DNA from: Arthrobacter pityocampae
Lineage (GTDB): Bacteria > Actinomycetota > Actinomycetes > Actinomycetales > Micrococcaceae
NCBI RefSeq assembly: GCF_002927275.1
Contig: NZ_PRKW01000003.1
Location: 434,001 to 498,000, forward strand
Direction: 5' to 3'
DNA length: 64,000 nucleotides
The notes below the pieces were generated by a model, which was given only the letters and a program-made list of their open reading frames with translations, was not told the origin of the DNA and made no database searches. This document shows, piece after piece, positions 9,406-19,792 of this stretch. The translations under genes were made by a program, and so were the position numbers. The first letter of the stretch is position 1. Every line of letters starts with the position of its first letter.

Positions 9406-9460
9406 TTGACGGGCCCTGTGCTGCATGTCACACTAGCACTGGACATAAGACATCTGACAA
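9406..9460. promoter_or_regulatory. Divergent gntP / acid-sugar operon control region with heptameric GACA repeats
   Basis: Three GACA blocks occur exactly seven bases apart (9442, 9449, 9456), and an inverted TGTC lies at 9426. For the plus-strand operon TTGACG (9406-9411) with CACACT (9429-9434) is a possible promoter. On the minus strand TTGTCA (9460-9455) followed by TAGTGT could serve gntP. The FCD-GntR protein of the operon is the obvious candidate binder. Confidence 0.4.
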
Positions 9461-9500
9461 GTATCCTGCAATGGATATCCAGTGACGAAAGTGCGGACCA

Positions 9501-10985
9501 GTGATACTCGACGAGGAGTTGCTCAGCGGATACCCGGCGGCCCAGGCCGTCGATCCGGCGGTGATCGCCGCCGCCGTCAGGGCCTCCGGCAGGATCCTGG
9601 TCGTCCTCGACGACGACCCGACCGGCACCCAGTCCGTCGCCGATCTGCCGGTCCTCACCGCCTGGCAGCCGACCGATTTCGCGTGGGCCTTCGACCGGCG
9701 CTTCGGTGGTGCGCCGGCACCGGCGGTCTATGTCCTCACCAACACCCGCAGCCTCGACCCTGGGACGACCGCTTCGCGCAACCGGGAGATCGTGACCAAC
9801 GCACTCGAGGCCGCCGCGTCCGCCGGAGTCACCATAGGCTTCGTCAGCCGCAGCGACTCGACCCTCCGGGGCCACTTCCCGCTCGAGACGGACGTCATCG
9901 GTGCCACCCTGCTGTCCTCCGCGGGCATCAGGACCGACGGCGTCGTCATGGTTCCGGCCTTCCCCGACGCCGGCCGCATCACCATCGGTGGCACCCATTA
10001 CCTGCGTGCCGGCGACGGCGCCGTCACCCCGATCGCCGACACCGAATTCGCCCGCGATGCGACCTTCGGCTTCGCGTCGTCGGACCTGGGAGACTACGTG
10101 GCCGAGAAGACCGGCGGCTCGTCCGACGCCGTCATCCGGCTCGACCTCTCGATCATCCGCTCCGGTGCGCAGGGCATCGCCGACGCACTGGCCCCGGCGG
10201 CCGATGCCGTGCCGATCGTGGTGGACGCCGTCACCGAGGACGACCTCCGGGCACTGGCGCTGGGCCTGGAGGAAGCCGAACGTCGCGGCAAGAGGCTGCT
10301 CTACCGGGTCGGCCCGCCGTTCGTACGTGCCCGTATCGGCCAGAGGGAGCGCGCGCCGCTCACTGCTGACGAGGTCTTCGCGGACCTCGACGCCCCCACC
10401 TCGGGTGGCCTGATCGTCGTGGGCTCCCACGTGGGACTGACCACCCGGCAACTGGACGCCCTGGTAGCGCGGCGGCCCGAGGCACGGCTCGTCGAGCTCG
10501 ATGTCGAAGCCGTCCTCGATCCCGGACGCCGGGATGCAGGTGTGGCTGAGGCGGTGCGGGCCGTCGTCCACGGCCTTCCCGCCGGCGAGGTCATCCTGCA
10601 CACCAGCCGCCGCCTGGTCCGGTCCGACGATCCCGAGCAGAGCCTCGGGTTCTCCCGCACCATCTCCCGGGCCGTGGTCGATGTGGTTCGTTCCACCATC
10701 GCGACAACACCCGTCCGCTTCGTCATCGCCAAGGGCGGCATCACCTCCTCCGATGTCGCCGCCCACGGACTCTCCATCCGGCACGCGGTGGTGCGGGGCC
10801 CGATGCTCCCGGGCATCGTCTCCCTCTGGCAGCCGGCCGACGGCCCGGCGCGCTCCATCCCGTTCGTGGTGTTCGCCGGCAACGTGGGCACTGATGATTC
10901 CCTCGCCGACGTCGTGGATCTCCTCCGCTACCCGTCGACGAGTTCCGCTGCAACGACAGGAGCTTCCCATGACCTTCGACGTTGA
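9501..10985 (+). CDS. Four-carbon acid-sugar kinase (DUF1537; OtnK/DtnK-like)
   Basis: The 494-residue protein has the two DUF1537 halves. The N-terminal sugar-binding part shows LVVLDDDPTGTQSVADLPVL (residues 33-52), VYVLTNTRSL and FVSRSDSTLRGHFPLE. The C-terminal nucleotide-binding part shows GGLIVVGSHVG and VIAKGGITSSD (near 409). DUF1537 kinases phosphorylate the C4 hydroxyl of keto-acids derived from threonate or erythronate. GTG at 9501 is the first usable start after the control region; its ribosome site is weak. The next gene starts inside this one (17-bp overlap), so the products are translationally coupled. The exact acid sugar cannot be told from sequence. Confidence 0.9.
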   Translation: MILDEELLSGYPAAQAVDPAVIAAAVRASGRILVVLDDDPTGTQSVADLPVLTAWQPTDFAWAFDRRFGGAPAPAVYVLTNTRSLDPGTTASRNREIVTNALEAAASAGVTIGFVSRSDSTLRGHFPLETDVIGATLLSSAGIRTDGVVMVPAFPDAGRITIGGTHYLRAGDGAVTPIADTEFARDATFGFASSDLGDYVAEKTGGSSDAVIRLDLSIIRSGAQGIADALAPAADAVPIVVDAVTEDDLRALALGLEEAERRGKRLLYRVGPPFVRARIGQRERAPLTADEVFADLDAPTSGGLIVVGSHVGLTTRQLDALVARRPEARLVELDVEAVLDPGRRDAGVAEAVRAVVHGLPAGEVILHTSRRLVRSDDPEQSLGFSRTISRAVVDVVRSTIATTPVRFVIAKGGITSSDVAAHGLSIRHAVVRGPMLPGIVSLWQPADGPARSIPFVVFAGNVGTDDSLADVVDLLRYPSTSSAATTGASHDLRR

Positions 10986-11937
10986 ACACCCCACGGTCGC
11001 CGTTTTGGGCCTCGGTGCCATGGGCCTGCCGATGGCGACCCGGTTGGCCGGTGCGTTCACGGTGATCGGATACGACCCCATGCCGACCTCCCGGGAGAGG
11101 GCCGAGAAATCCGGGATCACGTGTGCGGCAGGTGCCGCCGACGCCGTCGTCGGGGCCGGGATCGTGCTGCTCGCCGTGCGTGACGCCACCCAGGTGGAGG
11201 GCGTCCTCTTCGGTGAGGACGGGATCGCCAGGAACCTCACACCGGGTGCCGTCGTCGTGATGACGAGCACCGTCGGGCTGGATGCCGTCGCGTCCTGGGC
11301 CCAGCGGCTCGATGAACGGGGCGTGGTGCTCGTCGACGCGCCGCTCTCCGGCGGTCCGGTGCGGGCCGGCGCCGGAGACCTGCTGATCGTGGTGGGTGCC
11401 CACCCCTCGGCCCTGGCCCTGGCCCGGCCCGTGCTCGAGCGGCTCGCCTCGACGCTGACGGTCGTGGGCAGCAGGGCCGGCGACGGTCAGGCCATGAAGA
11501 CGGTGAACCAGCTGCTCTGCGGCGTCCACATCGCCGCAGCGGCCGAAGCCCTCGCCCTCGCCGACGCGCTCGGACTGGATCAGCAGCTGGCGCTGGCTGC
11601 GCTGGAGACGGGAGCGGCGGCGTCGTTCATGCTCTCCAATCGCGGGCCGCGCATGGTGCAGGGGTACGACGGCGACCCCGACGTGCTGAGTCGGCTGGAC
11701 ATCTTCGTCAAGGACCTCGGCATCGTCGGGAAGGCCGCCCGCACGGCAGGACTGGCTGCGCCGGTCGCAGCGGCGGCCGAGCAGCTGTTCCTCCTCGGCC
11801 AGACCCAGGGTTTGGGTGCTGCCGACGATTCATCGGTCATCCGGGTGGTGGCACCGCAGCGGCGCGGTACCGCAGCGGACGTCGCAGGGACAGCCTCCGC
11901 GGGAGGGGACACCGATGGCACGCAAGCCGCTCGCTGA
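10969..11937 (+). CDS. NAD(P)-dependent beta-hydroxyacid dehydrogenase (L-threonate dehydrogenase LtnD-like)
   Basis: The 322-residue protein belongs to the 3-hydroxyisobutyrate dehydrogenase family. It has LGLGAMGLPMATRL (nucleotide binding, near 14), DAPLSGGPVRAGAGDL (substrate motif, near 123) and GDGQAMKTVN with catalytic Lys177. ATG 10969 has AGGAG seven bases upstream and overlaps the kinase gene by 17 bp. In characterised acid-sugar pathways an LtnD-type enzyme oxidises the sugar acid at C2 before the DUF1537 kinase phosphorylates it. The tail after about residue 290 is polar and low-complexity, and its coding region overlaps the regulator gene by 23 bp. Confidence 0.88.
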   Translation: MTFDVEHPTVAVLGLGAMGLPMATRLAGAFTVIGYDPMPTSRERAEKSGITCAAGAADAVVGAGIVLLAVRDATQVEGVLFGEDGIARNLTPGAVVVMTSTVGLDAVASWAQRLDERGVVLVDAPLSGGPVRAGAGDLLIVVGAHPSALALARPVLERLASTLTVVGSRAGDGQAMKTVNQLLCGVHIAAAAEALALADALGLDQQLALAALETGAAASFMLSNRGPRMVQGYDGDPDVLSRLDIFVKDLGIVGKAARTAGLAAPVAAAAEQLFLLGQTQGLGAADDSSVIRVVAPQRRGTAADVAGTASAGGDTDGTQAAR

Positions 11938-12637
11938 AGCGGTGTTCGATGACCTCCTCGACCGGATCATCGACGGCACCTTCCCACCCGGCACGGCGCT
12001 CCCTCCGGAGAACGACCTGGCGGTATCCATGGATGTCAGCCGCCTGACGGTCCGCGAGGCACTCAAACAGCTCCAGGCGCAGCACGTGGTCCAGATCCGG
12101 CGGGGCCTCGGAACCTACGTCAACCCGGCTGCCCAATGGACCGATCTGCAGGCCATCCTCAGGCACGCCTCGACCGCCGCCGATTCCCCCGACGTCTCGC
12201 TGCGCCTGCTGGAGATCCGGAGGATGGTGGAGACCGGTGCCGCGGAACTGGCCGCGCTTCACGCCACCGCCGAGGACCTGGACCGGATGGCGGTAGCCAA
12301 TGCCGACCTGCGGGCGGCCCACGAGGCGAAGGACCTCGATGCCGTGACCGCAGCGGATATCGCGTTCCACGAGGCGGTCTTCAGGGCCTCCGCCAATCCG
12401 TTCCTGCCGGTGATCCTCGGACCGCTCAGCCAACTGCTGTACACGATGCGGCGGGAGACATCGTCGTTCCGTGAGGTGCAGCAGCACGCACTCGCCCATC
12501 ACACGCTGGTGCTGGACGCGATCCGCACCCGGAACCCGGAGGTCGCACGCCAGGCGATGCAGGCCCACATCAACCAGACGTACGACGACTACGAGCATTT
12601 CATCCATCGGCAAGAACAACCCCAGGAGATTCCATGA
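11915..12637 (+). CDS. FadR-subfamily GntR transcriptional regulator (FCD domain)
   Basis: The 240-residue protein has an N-terminal winged helix (about 1-72, with LPPENDLAVSMDVSRLTVREAL) and a C-terminal all-helical FCD effector domain. Likely metal/ligand residues sit in DIAFHEAVF and HALAHHTLVLDAI, plus a late His in MQAHI. ATG 11915 has GGGAGGGG close upstream and lies inside the end of the dehydrogenase gene. Its own end overlaps the SDR start as ATGA. Such regulators respond to sugar acids or other carboxylates. Being inside the operon, it should control this set and the divergent gntP. Confidence 0.9.
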   Translation: MARKPLAEAVFDDLLDRIIDGTFPPGTALPPENDLAVSMDVSRLTVREALKQLQAQHVVQIRRGLGTYVNPAAQWTDLQAILRHASTAADSPDVSLRLLEIRRMVETGAAELAALHATAEDLDRMAVANADLRAAHEAKDLDAVTAADIAFHEAVFRASANPFLPVILGPLSQLLYTMRRETSSFREVQQHALAHHTLVLDAIRTRNPEVARQAMQAHINQTYDDYEHFIHRQEQPQEIP

Positions 12638-13398
12638 GCTTTCCGACAGAACGTACGGCAGTCCTCACCGGTGCGGCCTCGGCCCGCGGTATCGGCCGCG
12701 CGACGGCCGACCGGCTGGCCGGTGACGGCTGGTCCATCGCGATCCTCGACATCGACGGCACGGCGGCGGAGGAAGCTGCCGCCGACATCGCGCAGCGCCA
12801 TGGTGTGCGGACGGTCGGCGTCGCAGCCGACGTGTCGGACGAGGCCTCAGTGGACGCGGCGCTGACCACTGTGGAAGGCTCGGTGCCGCCCATCGTCGCG
12901 CTGGTGAACCTCGCCGGGATCAGTTCTCCCACCGCGTTCATGCAGGAGACCAAGGAAGCATGGGACCGCGTCTTCGCCGTCAACATGACCGGCACGTTCC
13001 TGGTGACGCAGCGCGTCCTGCACGGGATGATCGAACGCGGGCTGGGCCGCGTGGTCAGCATCTCCTCGATCTCGGCGCAGCGCGGCGGCGGCACCTATTC
13101 CAAGGTCGCCTACAGCGCGTCGAAGGCCGGCATCATCGGCTTCACCCGGGCACTGGCGCGGGAGATGGGCGAGCACGGCATCACGGTCAACGCCGTCGCT
13201 CCCGGCCCGGTGGACACCGACATCATGGGCGGCACCCTCACCGAGGAGCGCAAGGAGGACATGTCCAGGGACATCCTGGTGGGCCGGGTGGGTACCGTCG
13301 AGGACATCGCCGCCCTGATCTGCTTCCTGGTGGGCCCCGACGCCGGCTACATCACCGCCGCCACCTACGACATCAACGGTGGCCTGCAAGTCTCCTAG
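12634..13398 (+). CDS. SDR-family oxidoreductase in the acid-sugar operon
   Basis: The 254-residue classical short-chain dehydrogenase has the cofactor motif [14 protein letters not shown] (near 11-24), NLAGISSP and the catalytic triad in [23 protein letters not shown]-type context (Ser near 145, Tyr near 161, Lys near 165). The acidic residue in LDIDG after the second strand suggests NAD(H) preference. It overlaps the GntR gene by four bases (ATGA), so the four genes are one transcript. Its reaction is not evident. It may make a second oxidation or reduction step on the sugar acid, standing where other clusters have an aldolase or isomerase. Confidence 0.85.
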   Translation: MSFPTERTAVLTGAASARGIGRATADRLAGDGWSIAILDIDGTAAEEAAADIAQRHGVRTVGVAADVSDEASVDAALTTVEGSVPPIVALVNLAGISSPTAFMQETKEAWDRVFAVNMTGTFLVTQRVLHGMIERGLGRVVSISSISAQRGGGTYSKVAYSASKAGIIGFTRALAREMGEHGITVNAVAPGPVDTDIMGGTLTEERKEDMSRDILVGRVGTVEDIAALICFLVGPDAGYITAATYDINGGLQVS

Positions 13399-13404
13399 TC
13401 CACC

Positions 13405-13452
13405 CACGAGAAGGCCGGAGCACCGCGGAAGCGGTACTCCGGCCTTCTCGTG
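13405..13452. terminator. Strong bidirectional terminator
   Basis: A perfect 16-bp stem (13405-13420 with 13437-13452) continues, past one C/A mismatch, into a 5-bp inner stem (13422-13426 with 13431-13435) capped by a GGAA tetraloop. It lies between the stops of the SDR gene (plus) and icd (minus). Confidence 0.85.
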
Positions 13453-13459
13453 CCTGGTG

Positions 13460-15742
<2,283 letters not shown>

Positions 15743-15758
15743 CTAACCTACCGTGCTT

Positions 15759-15779
15759 CCTCCGGGCTGCGCCCGGGGG
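15759..15779 (-). terminator. Hairpin after purH
   Basis: A 9-bp stem with one G-T pair (15759-15767 with 15771-15779) and a 3-base loop follows the purH stop by 43 bases on the minus strand. No T-run follows, so termination is likely but not certain. Confidence 0.5.
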
Positions 15780-15822
15780 ACGACGGAGGACGACACGGGC
15801 TGGCGCCGACGACGGGCACGTG

Positions 15823-17424
15823 TCAGTGGAAGAAGTGGCGCGCACCCGTCAGGTAGAGGGTCACGCCGGCGGCGTTCGCGGCGTCGATCACTTCCTGGTC
15901 GCGCACCGACCCGCCGGGCTGCACCACCGCGCGGACACCGGCGTCGAGCAGGATCTGCAGGCCGTCGGCGAACGGGAAGAAGGCATCCGACGCCGCCACG
16001 GACCCGCGGGCGCGCTCGGTGCCGCCGAGGGTGTTGGCCCGTTCGACGGCGAGCCTGCACGAGTCGACCCGGTTGACCTGGCCCATGCCGACGCCGACGG
16101 ACGCGCCGTCGTGCGCGAGCAGGATGGCGTTCGACTTGGCGGCGCGGCACGCCTTCCACGCGAACGCGAGATCGGCGAGTGTCGCGTCGTCGGCGGCCTC
16201 ACCGGCGGCGAGGGTCCACCCCGCGGGGTCGTCGCCGTCGGCGTCGAGGGCATCGGCGACCTGCATGAGCACGCCTCCGGACACCTGGCGGAACTCCACC
16301 GGGTGCCGCCCGTAGCCCTCGGGCAGGGTCAGGAGCCGGATGTTCTTCTTCTGGGAGAGGATCTCGACGGCCTCGGCGGAGAACGCAGGGGCGATCACGA
16401 CCTCCGTGAAGATCTCCTTCACGGTGCGTGCCATGCCCGCGGTGACCTCGCGGTTCGCGGCGATGACACCGCCGAACGCGGAGACGGGATCGCAGGCGTG
16501 GGCCTTCGCGTGCGCGTCGGCGATCGGGTCCTCGGCCCCGGCCGACCCGACGGCGACGCCGCACGGATTGGCGTGCTTGATGATCGCGACGGCGGGCTCG
16601 TCGAAGTCGAAGGCCGCGCGCAGGGCGGCGTCGGCGTCGACGAAGTTGTTGTAGCTCATGGCCTTGCCGTGCAGCTGGTCCGCCTGGGCGATGCCCGGCG
16701 TGGCGCCCTTCTCGACGTACAGCGCGGCCTGCTGGTGCGGGTTCTCGCCGTAGCGCAGCACCTCGGACCGCTCGAGGGCGAGGCCCGCGTACCCGGGCCA
16801 GCTGAAGCCGTCCTCGGTCTCGAACTGCTCCGCGGTCCACGACGCGACGGCGGTGTCGTACGCGGCGGTGTGCGCGAAGGCGAGCGCGGCCAGCCGGCGT
16901 CGTGCGGTCAGGTCGAAGCCGCCCTCCGCGGCAGCGATGACCACGTCGCCGTAGCGCGCGGGATCGACGACGACGGCGACCGACGGGTGGTTCTTCGCCG
17001 CCGACCGCACCATCGCGGGCCCGCCGATGTCGATCTGCTCGACGACGTCGTCGGGCCCCGCCCCGGAGCGCACGGTCTCCACGAACGGGTAGAGGTTCAC
17101 GACCACGAGGTCGAACGCCTCGATGTCGAGCTCGGCGAGCTGGTCGATGTGCTCCTGGCGGCGGCGGTCCGCGAGGATGCCGGCGTGGACCTTGGGGTGG
17201 AGGGTCTTCACGCGGCCGTCGAGGGTCTCCTGGAAGCCGGTCACCTCGGACACCTCGGTGACGGGGACGCCCGCCGCGGCGATACGCTGCGCGGTCGAGC
17301 CCGTGGAGACGATGGAGACGCCCGCGCGGTGCAGGCCCTGCGCCAGCTCCTCCAGGCCGGTCTTGTCGAACACCGAGATGAGTGCACGGCGGATGGGGAC
17401 ACGGTCGAGGTGGGGCAGGCTCAC
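15823..17424 (-). CDS. purH: Bifunctional AICAR formyltransferase / IMP cyclohydrolase
   Basis: The 533-residue protein has the usual PurH length. The N-terminal MGS-like cyclohydrolase domain begins [19 protein letters not shown] and includes [14 protein letters not shown]. The C-terminal AICARFT domain has [12 protein letters not shown] and the catalytic Lys-His in [13 protein letters not shown]. It performs the last two steps of IMP synthesis. GTG at 17424 was chosen because GGAG lies upstream at good distance and homology starts there; a longer in-frame reading runs into the promoter. In many actinobacteria purH follows purN directly, but here purN is 6.2 kb away. Confidence 0.95.
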   Translation of the reverse strand: MSLPHLDRVPIRRALISVFDKTGLEELAQGLHRAGVSIVSTGSTAQRIAAAGVPVTEVSEVTGFQETLDGRVKTLHPKVHAGILADRRRQEHIDQLAELDIEAFDLVVVNLYPFVETVRSGAGPDDVVEQIDIGGPAMVRSAAKNHPSVAVVVDPARYGDVVIAAAEGGFDLTARRRLAALAFAHTAAYDTAVASWTAEQFETEDGFSWPGYAGLALERSEVLRYGENPHQQAALYVEKGATPGIAQADQLHGKAMSYNNFVDADAALRAAFDFDEPAVAIIKHANPCGVAVGSAGAEDPIADAHAKAHACDPVSAFGGVIAANREVTAGMARTVKEIFTEVVIAPAFSAEAVEILSQKKNIRLLTLPEGYGRHPVEFRQVSGGVLMQVADALDADGDDPAGWTLAAGEAADDATLADLAFAWKACRAAKSNAILLAHDGASVGVGMGQVNRVDSCRLAVERANTLGGTERARGSVAASDAFFPFADGLQILLDAGVRAVVQPGGSVRDQEVIDAANAAGVTLYLTGARHFFH

Positions 17425-17454
17425 GCAGAACTCCGTAGGTCGGTTCGCTGGGGT

Positions 17455-17476
17455 CGCCCCCCAGTCTATAGGGGCG
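17455..17476 (-). promoter_or_regulatory. Candidate purH promoter inside an inverted repeat
   Basis: On the minus strand TATAGA (17470-17465), overlapping TAGACT, is a good -10 for purH, about 40 bases before its GTG. It lies in the loop of an inverted repeat, CGCCCC (17455-17460) and GGGGCG (17471-17476), which could be a regulator site. The rest of 17477-17644 holds no gene; it is the upstream region of the divergent MFS gene. Confidence 0.4.
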
Positions 17477-17644
17477 CTCCGGCCGGTAGCCGGAGATGAC
17501 GTGGGCCGCTCACCGCAACGCCGGGAAGTCGGAAAAGACCGACCGAACGCCTGTTCCGCGGTCATTTCTGCCCTCTCGGCGAAGTCCCGGCGACGAAAGC
17601 TGCGTACAGTTCTCGCAGTACCCGCTCCCTCCCCGAAAGCCACC

Positions 17645-18997
17645 ATGAGCATCGACGCGCAACTCCCCACCGGCGACCAGGTGGTGCAGGACCTCCCCTG
17701 GCGCTGGAAGGTCCAGGGGAAGATCTTCCTCATCGGCGGCCTCGGCTTCATGTTCGACGCCTGGGACGTGACCCTGAACGCCTACCTGATCCCGCTGCTG
17801 ATCGGTGACTGGGGGATCACCCCCGGCCAGGCGGCGTGGATCGCGACGTCGAACCTGATCGGCATGGCCGTGGGCGCCTTCGTATGGGGCTCCGTCGCGG
17901 ACATCATCGGCCGGAAGAAGGCGTTCACGCTCACCCTGCTCGTCTTCGCCCTCTTCACGGTGCTCGGGGCGTTCTCCCCGGACATCGTGTGGTTCTGCGT
18001 CTTCCGGTTCCTCGCCGGCTTCGGCCTGGGTGGATGCATCCCGGTGGACTACGCGCTCGTCGGCGAGTTCACGCCGCGGCGCCAGCGCGGCCGGGTCCTG
18101 ACGGCGATGGACGCGTGGTGGCCGATCGGCGCCTTCCTCTGCGGCGTGGTGACGACGGCCATCGTCACCACGTTCGGCGACTGGCGGTACACCATGCTCG
18201 TCATGGTGCTGCCGGCGCTCCTCGTGTTCTGGGTGCGCCGCGGCGTGCCCGAGTCCCCGCTGTACCTGGTGCAGCGCGGCCGGCGTGACGAGGCCCGCGC
18301 CGTCATCGACGACCTCGTCGCGAGGACCGGCGGCGAGGAGCGCGCGTGGCGCCTGCCGGAGCCCGAGGACACACCCCGTCTCTCGCTGGGGAGCATCTCC
18401 GGGCAGCTCACGGGCCTTTGGCGCTACAACTGGCGGATCACCCTCACGGCGTGGAGCCTGTTCCTGACCATCCTGCTCGTCTACTACGGGGCGCTGACGT
18501 GGATGCCGCGCATCCTGATCGCGTCCGGCTACGCCCAGTCCGTCGCGTTCATCACCACCACGTTCATGACCGGCGTCGGCTTCCTCGGGGTCATCGCCGC
18601 GGCCCTGCTCGTGGAGCGGGTGGGCCGCAAGTGGCTGCTGGCGATCACCGGCCCGGGATCGGCGGCGCTCCTCGTGGTCTTCGCGCTGACCCTGGACCTC
18701 CCGGCGGTCGCCACGGCCTGGCTGCTGGCGTTCGGCTTCGTGGTGCAGGTGGCCATCCCGGTGCTCTACACGTACGTCTCCGAGCTGTACCCCACCGAGC
18801 TGCGGGGCAGCGGGTTCGGCTGGGCGTCGACCATCTCCCGGATCGGCGCCGGCCTCGTCCCGCTGATCTTCGGCACCCTGCTGTGGCCCGTCCTCGGCCT
18901 GCCGCTCACATTCGCGCTCATCGGCGCGCTGGTGGTCCTCGCCGTCGTGTTCATGGCGTTCAACGCACCCGAGACGAAGGCCGCCCGGCTGCGCTGA
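17645..18997 (+). CDS. MFS transporter (sugar-porter / aromatic-acid-like)
   Basis: The 450-residue protein has twelve hydrophobic segments. The loop 2-3 motif is [13 protein letters not shown], and [17 protein letters not shown] and [16 protein letters not shown] are the repeated sugar-porter/NiaP-type signatures. A central cytoplasmic loop of about 50 residues precedes the second half. Close relatives move sugars, organic acids, nicotinate or aromatic acids by proton symport; the substrate here is not evident. ATG 17645 was chosen because the transporter family N-terminus (charged, then [16 protein letters not shown]) starts just after it. TACAGT at about 17605 might be part of its promoter. 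Confidence 0.85.
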   Translation: MSIDAQLPTGDQVVQDLPWRWKVQGKIFLIGGLGFMFDAWDVTLNAYLIPLLIGDWGITPGQAAWIATSNLIGMAVGAFVWGSVADIIGRKKAFTLTLLVFALFTVLGAFSPDIVWFCVFRFLAGFGLGGCIPVDYALVGEFTPRRQRGRVLTAMDAWWPIGAFLCGVVTTAIVTTFGDWRYTMLVMVLPALLVFWVRRGVPESPLYLVQRGRRDEARAVIDDLVARTGGEERAWRLPEPEDTPRLSLGSISGQLTGLWRYNWRITLTAWSLFLTILLVYYGALTWMPRILIASGYAQSVAFITTTFMTGVGFLGVIAAALLVERVGRKWLLAITGPGSAALLVVFALTLDLPAVATAWLLAFGFVVQVAIPVLYTYVSELYPTELRGSGFGWASTISRIGAGLVPLIFGTLLWPVLGLPLTFALIGALVVLAVVFMAFNAPETKAARLR

Positions 18998-19003
18998 CCG
19001 GGC

Positions 19004-19019
19004 GCCCGGCGAACCGGGC
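19004..19019. terminator. Weak hairpin between convergent genes
   Basis: GCCCGG (19004-19009) pairs with CCGGGC (19014-19019) around a CGAA loop. It is the only structure in the 36-bp gap between the MFS gene and the lipoprotein gene and has no T-run. Confidence 0.35.
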
Positions 19020-19033
19020 CCGGCGCGCTCGGG

Positions 19034-19636
19034 TCAGGACTCGGGCAGCTCCGCGTCCGGGGTCTCCTCCAGGGAGACGACCTTCCAGGCGCCGTCGGCG
19101 AAGCGGACCGTGGCACTGTAGACGGTGCCCTCGGGAGAGAACGGGCGCTGCGTGGCGATCGAGCCGTCCTGTGCGAACTCGGTGTACGCGTCCGGGTTCA
19201 CGGGGATCAGGGCGGCGACGTCGGCGCCCTCCACCACGTCCTCCTCCGGTGTGGTGAGGTAGACGTTCTCCACCTTCGGCTGGCCGCCCAGCACCCAGCC
19301 GCCGTCCGCGTACACGGTGCGCAGCCGCTCCGCCTCGGCCTGCTCCCCCGCGGCACCGTCCACGTGGTCGAGCAGCGCGGCGTCGTCCCCGGTCTGGAGG
19401 ACGTAGGACTTCACGTCGAAGTAGTAGTAGAGGAACGCCCGCGCGCCGTCGGCGGTCGCTTTACCGACGAGCTCGTTGGTTGCGGGCTCCTTGATGTTGG
19501 CGGCGGCGGCCGAGGAACTGGCCGGCGACGGCGAAGCATCGGCCGGGGTGCCCGGCGCGGTCGAGGACGGGGCGGCGCAGGCCGTCAGGGCCAGCAGGGC
19601 GAGTGCGGCGGTGGCCGCGCTGCGGAAGAAGGTCAT
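19034..19636 (-). CDS. Lipoprotein of unknown function (DUF6318-like)
   Basis: The 200-residue protein has a signal peptide ending in the lipobox LLALTACA (Cys20), then a Ser/Ala/Pro-rich linker to about residue 48. The folded part starts near ATNELVGKATADGARAFLYYYFDVKSYVLQTGD. It ends with a small mixed-strand region (YSATVRFADGAWKVVSLEE) like an NTF2/SnoaL-type or DUF4878-like fold. That pattern matches DUF6318 proteins of Micrococcales as I recall them; the name is tentative. It should be anchored on the outer face of the membrane. Neighbours give no clue to its job. Confidence 0.7.
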   Translation of the reverse strand: MTFFRSAATAALALLALTACAAPSSTAPGTPADASPSPASSSAAAANIKEPATNELVGKATADGARAFLYYYFDVKSYVLQTGDDAALLDHVDGAAGEQAEAERLRTVYADGGWVLGGQPKVENVYLTTPEEDVVEGADVAALIPVNPDAYTEFAQDGSIATQRPFSPEGTVYSATVRFADGAWKVVSLEETPDAELPES

Positions 19637-19664
19637 GGGATTCCCAACGGTGCTCGACGGATCA

Positions 19665-19685
19665 GTGGTGGCCTGAGGCCACTAC
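19665..19685 (-). other. Hairpin in the lipoprotein/amylase intergenic region
   Basis: A 9-bp stem with one G-T pair (19665-19673 with 19677-19685) lies 29 bases before the lipoprotein start. It could be a leader structure or an operator; no further support. Confidence 0.3.
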
Positions 19686-19734
19686 CACCCTAAGGGCCCC
19701 TGAAACCCTTTTCGTGTAAATTACTCGTCTGGGA

Positions 19735-19763
19735 TTGACTCCCCGTGTGACGTCGGACACGCT
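19735..19763 (+). promoter_or_regulatory. Candidate alpha-amylase promoter
   Basis: TTGACT (19735-19740) and CACGCT (19758-19763), spaced 17 bp, would give a leader of about 23 bases holding the strong GAAGGAGA site. An AT-rich stretch, GTGTAAATTACTC near 19714-19726, is an alternative -10 region. Confidence 0.4.
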
Positions 19764-19792
19764 GGTTCCCGACCCCCCTTGAAGGAGACCCC

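Noticed and set aside
9039-11270. A 743-codon open frame on the minus strand across the gntP/kinase region
   Set aside because: It lies antisense to the clear GntP, DUF1537 and LtnD genes, is rich in Gly/Arg/Asp of the kind seen in high-GC shadow frames, and has no family resemblance.
17123-17644. N-terminal extension of the MFS protein across purH
   Set aside because: The longer frame is antisense to purH and its residues are Ser/Arg/Pro-rich; the transporter family N-terminus begins at ATG 17645.
17477-17644. Possible purine riboswitch or other structured RNA upstream of purH and the MFS gene
   Set aside because: I could find no riboswitch core or convincing multi-helix structure, and purH's likely start site leaves only a short leader.
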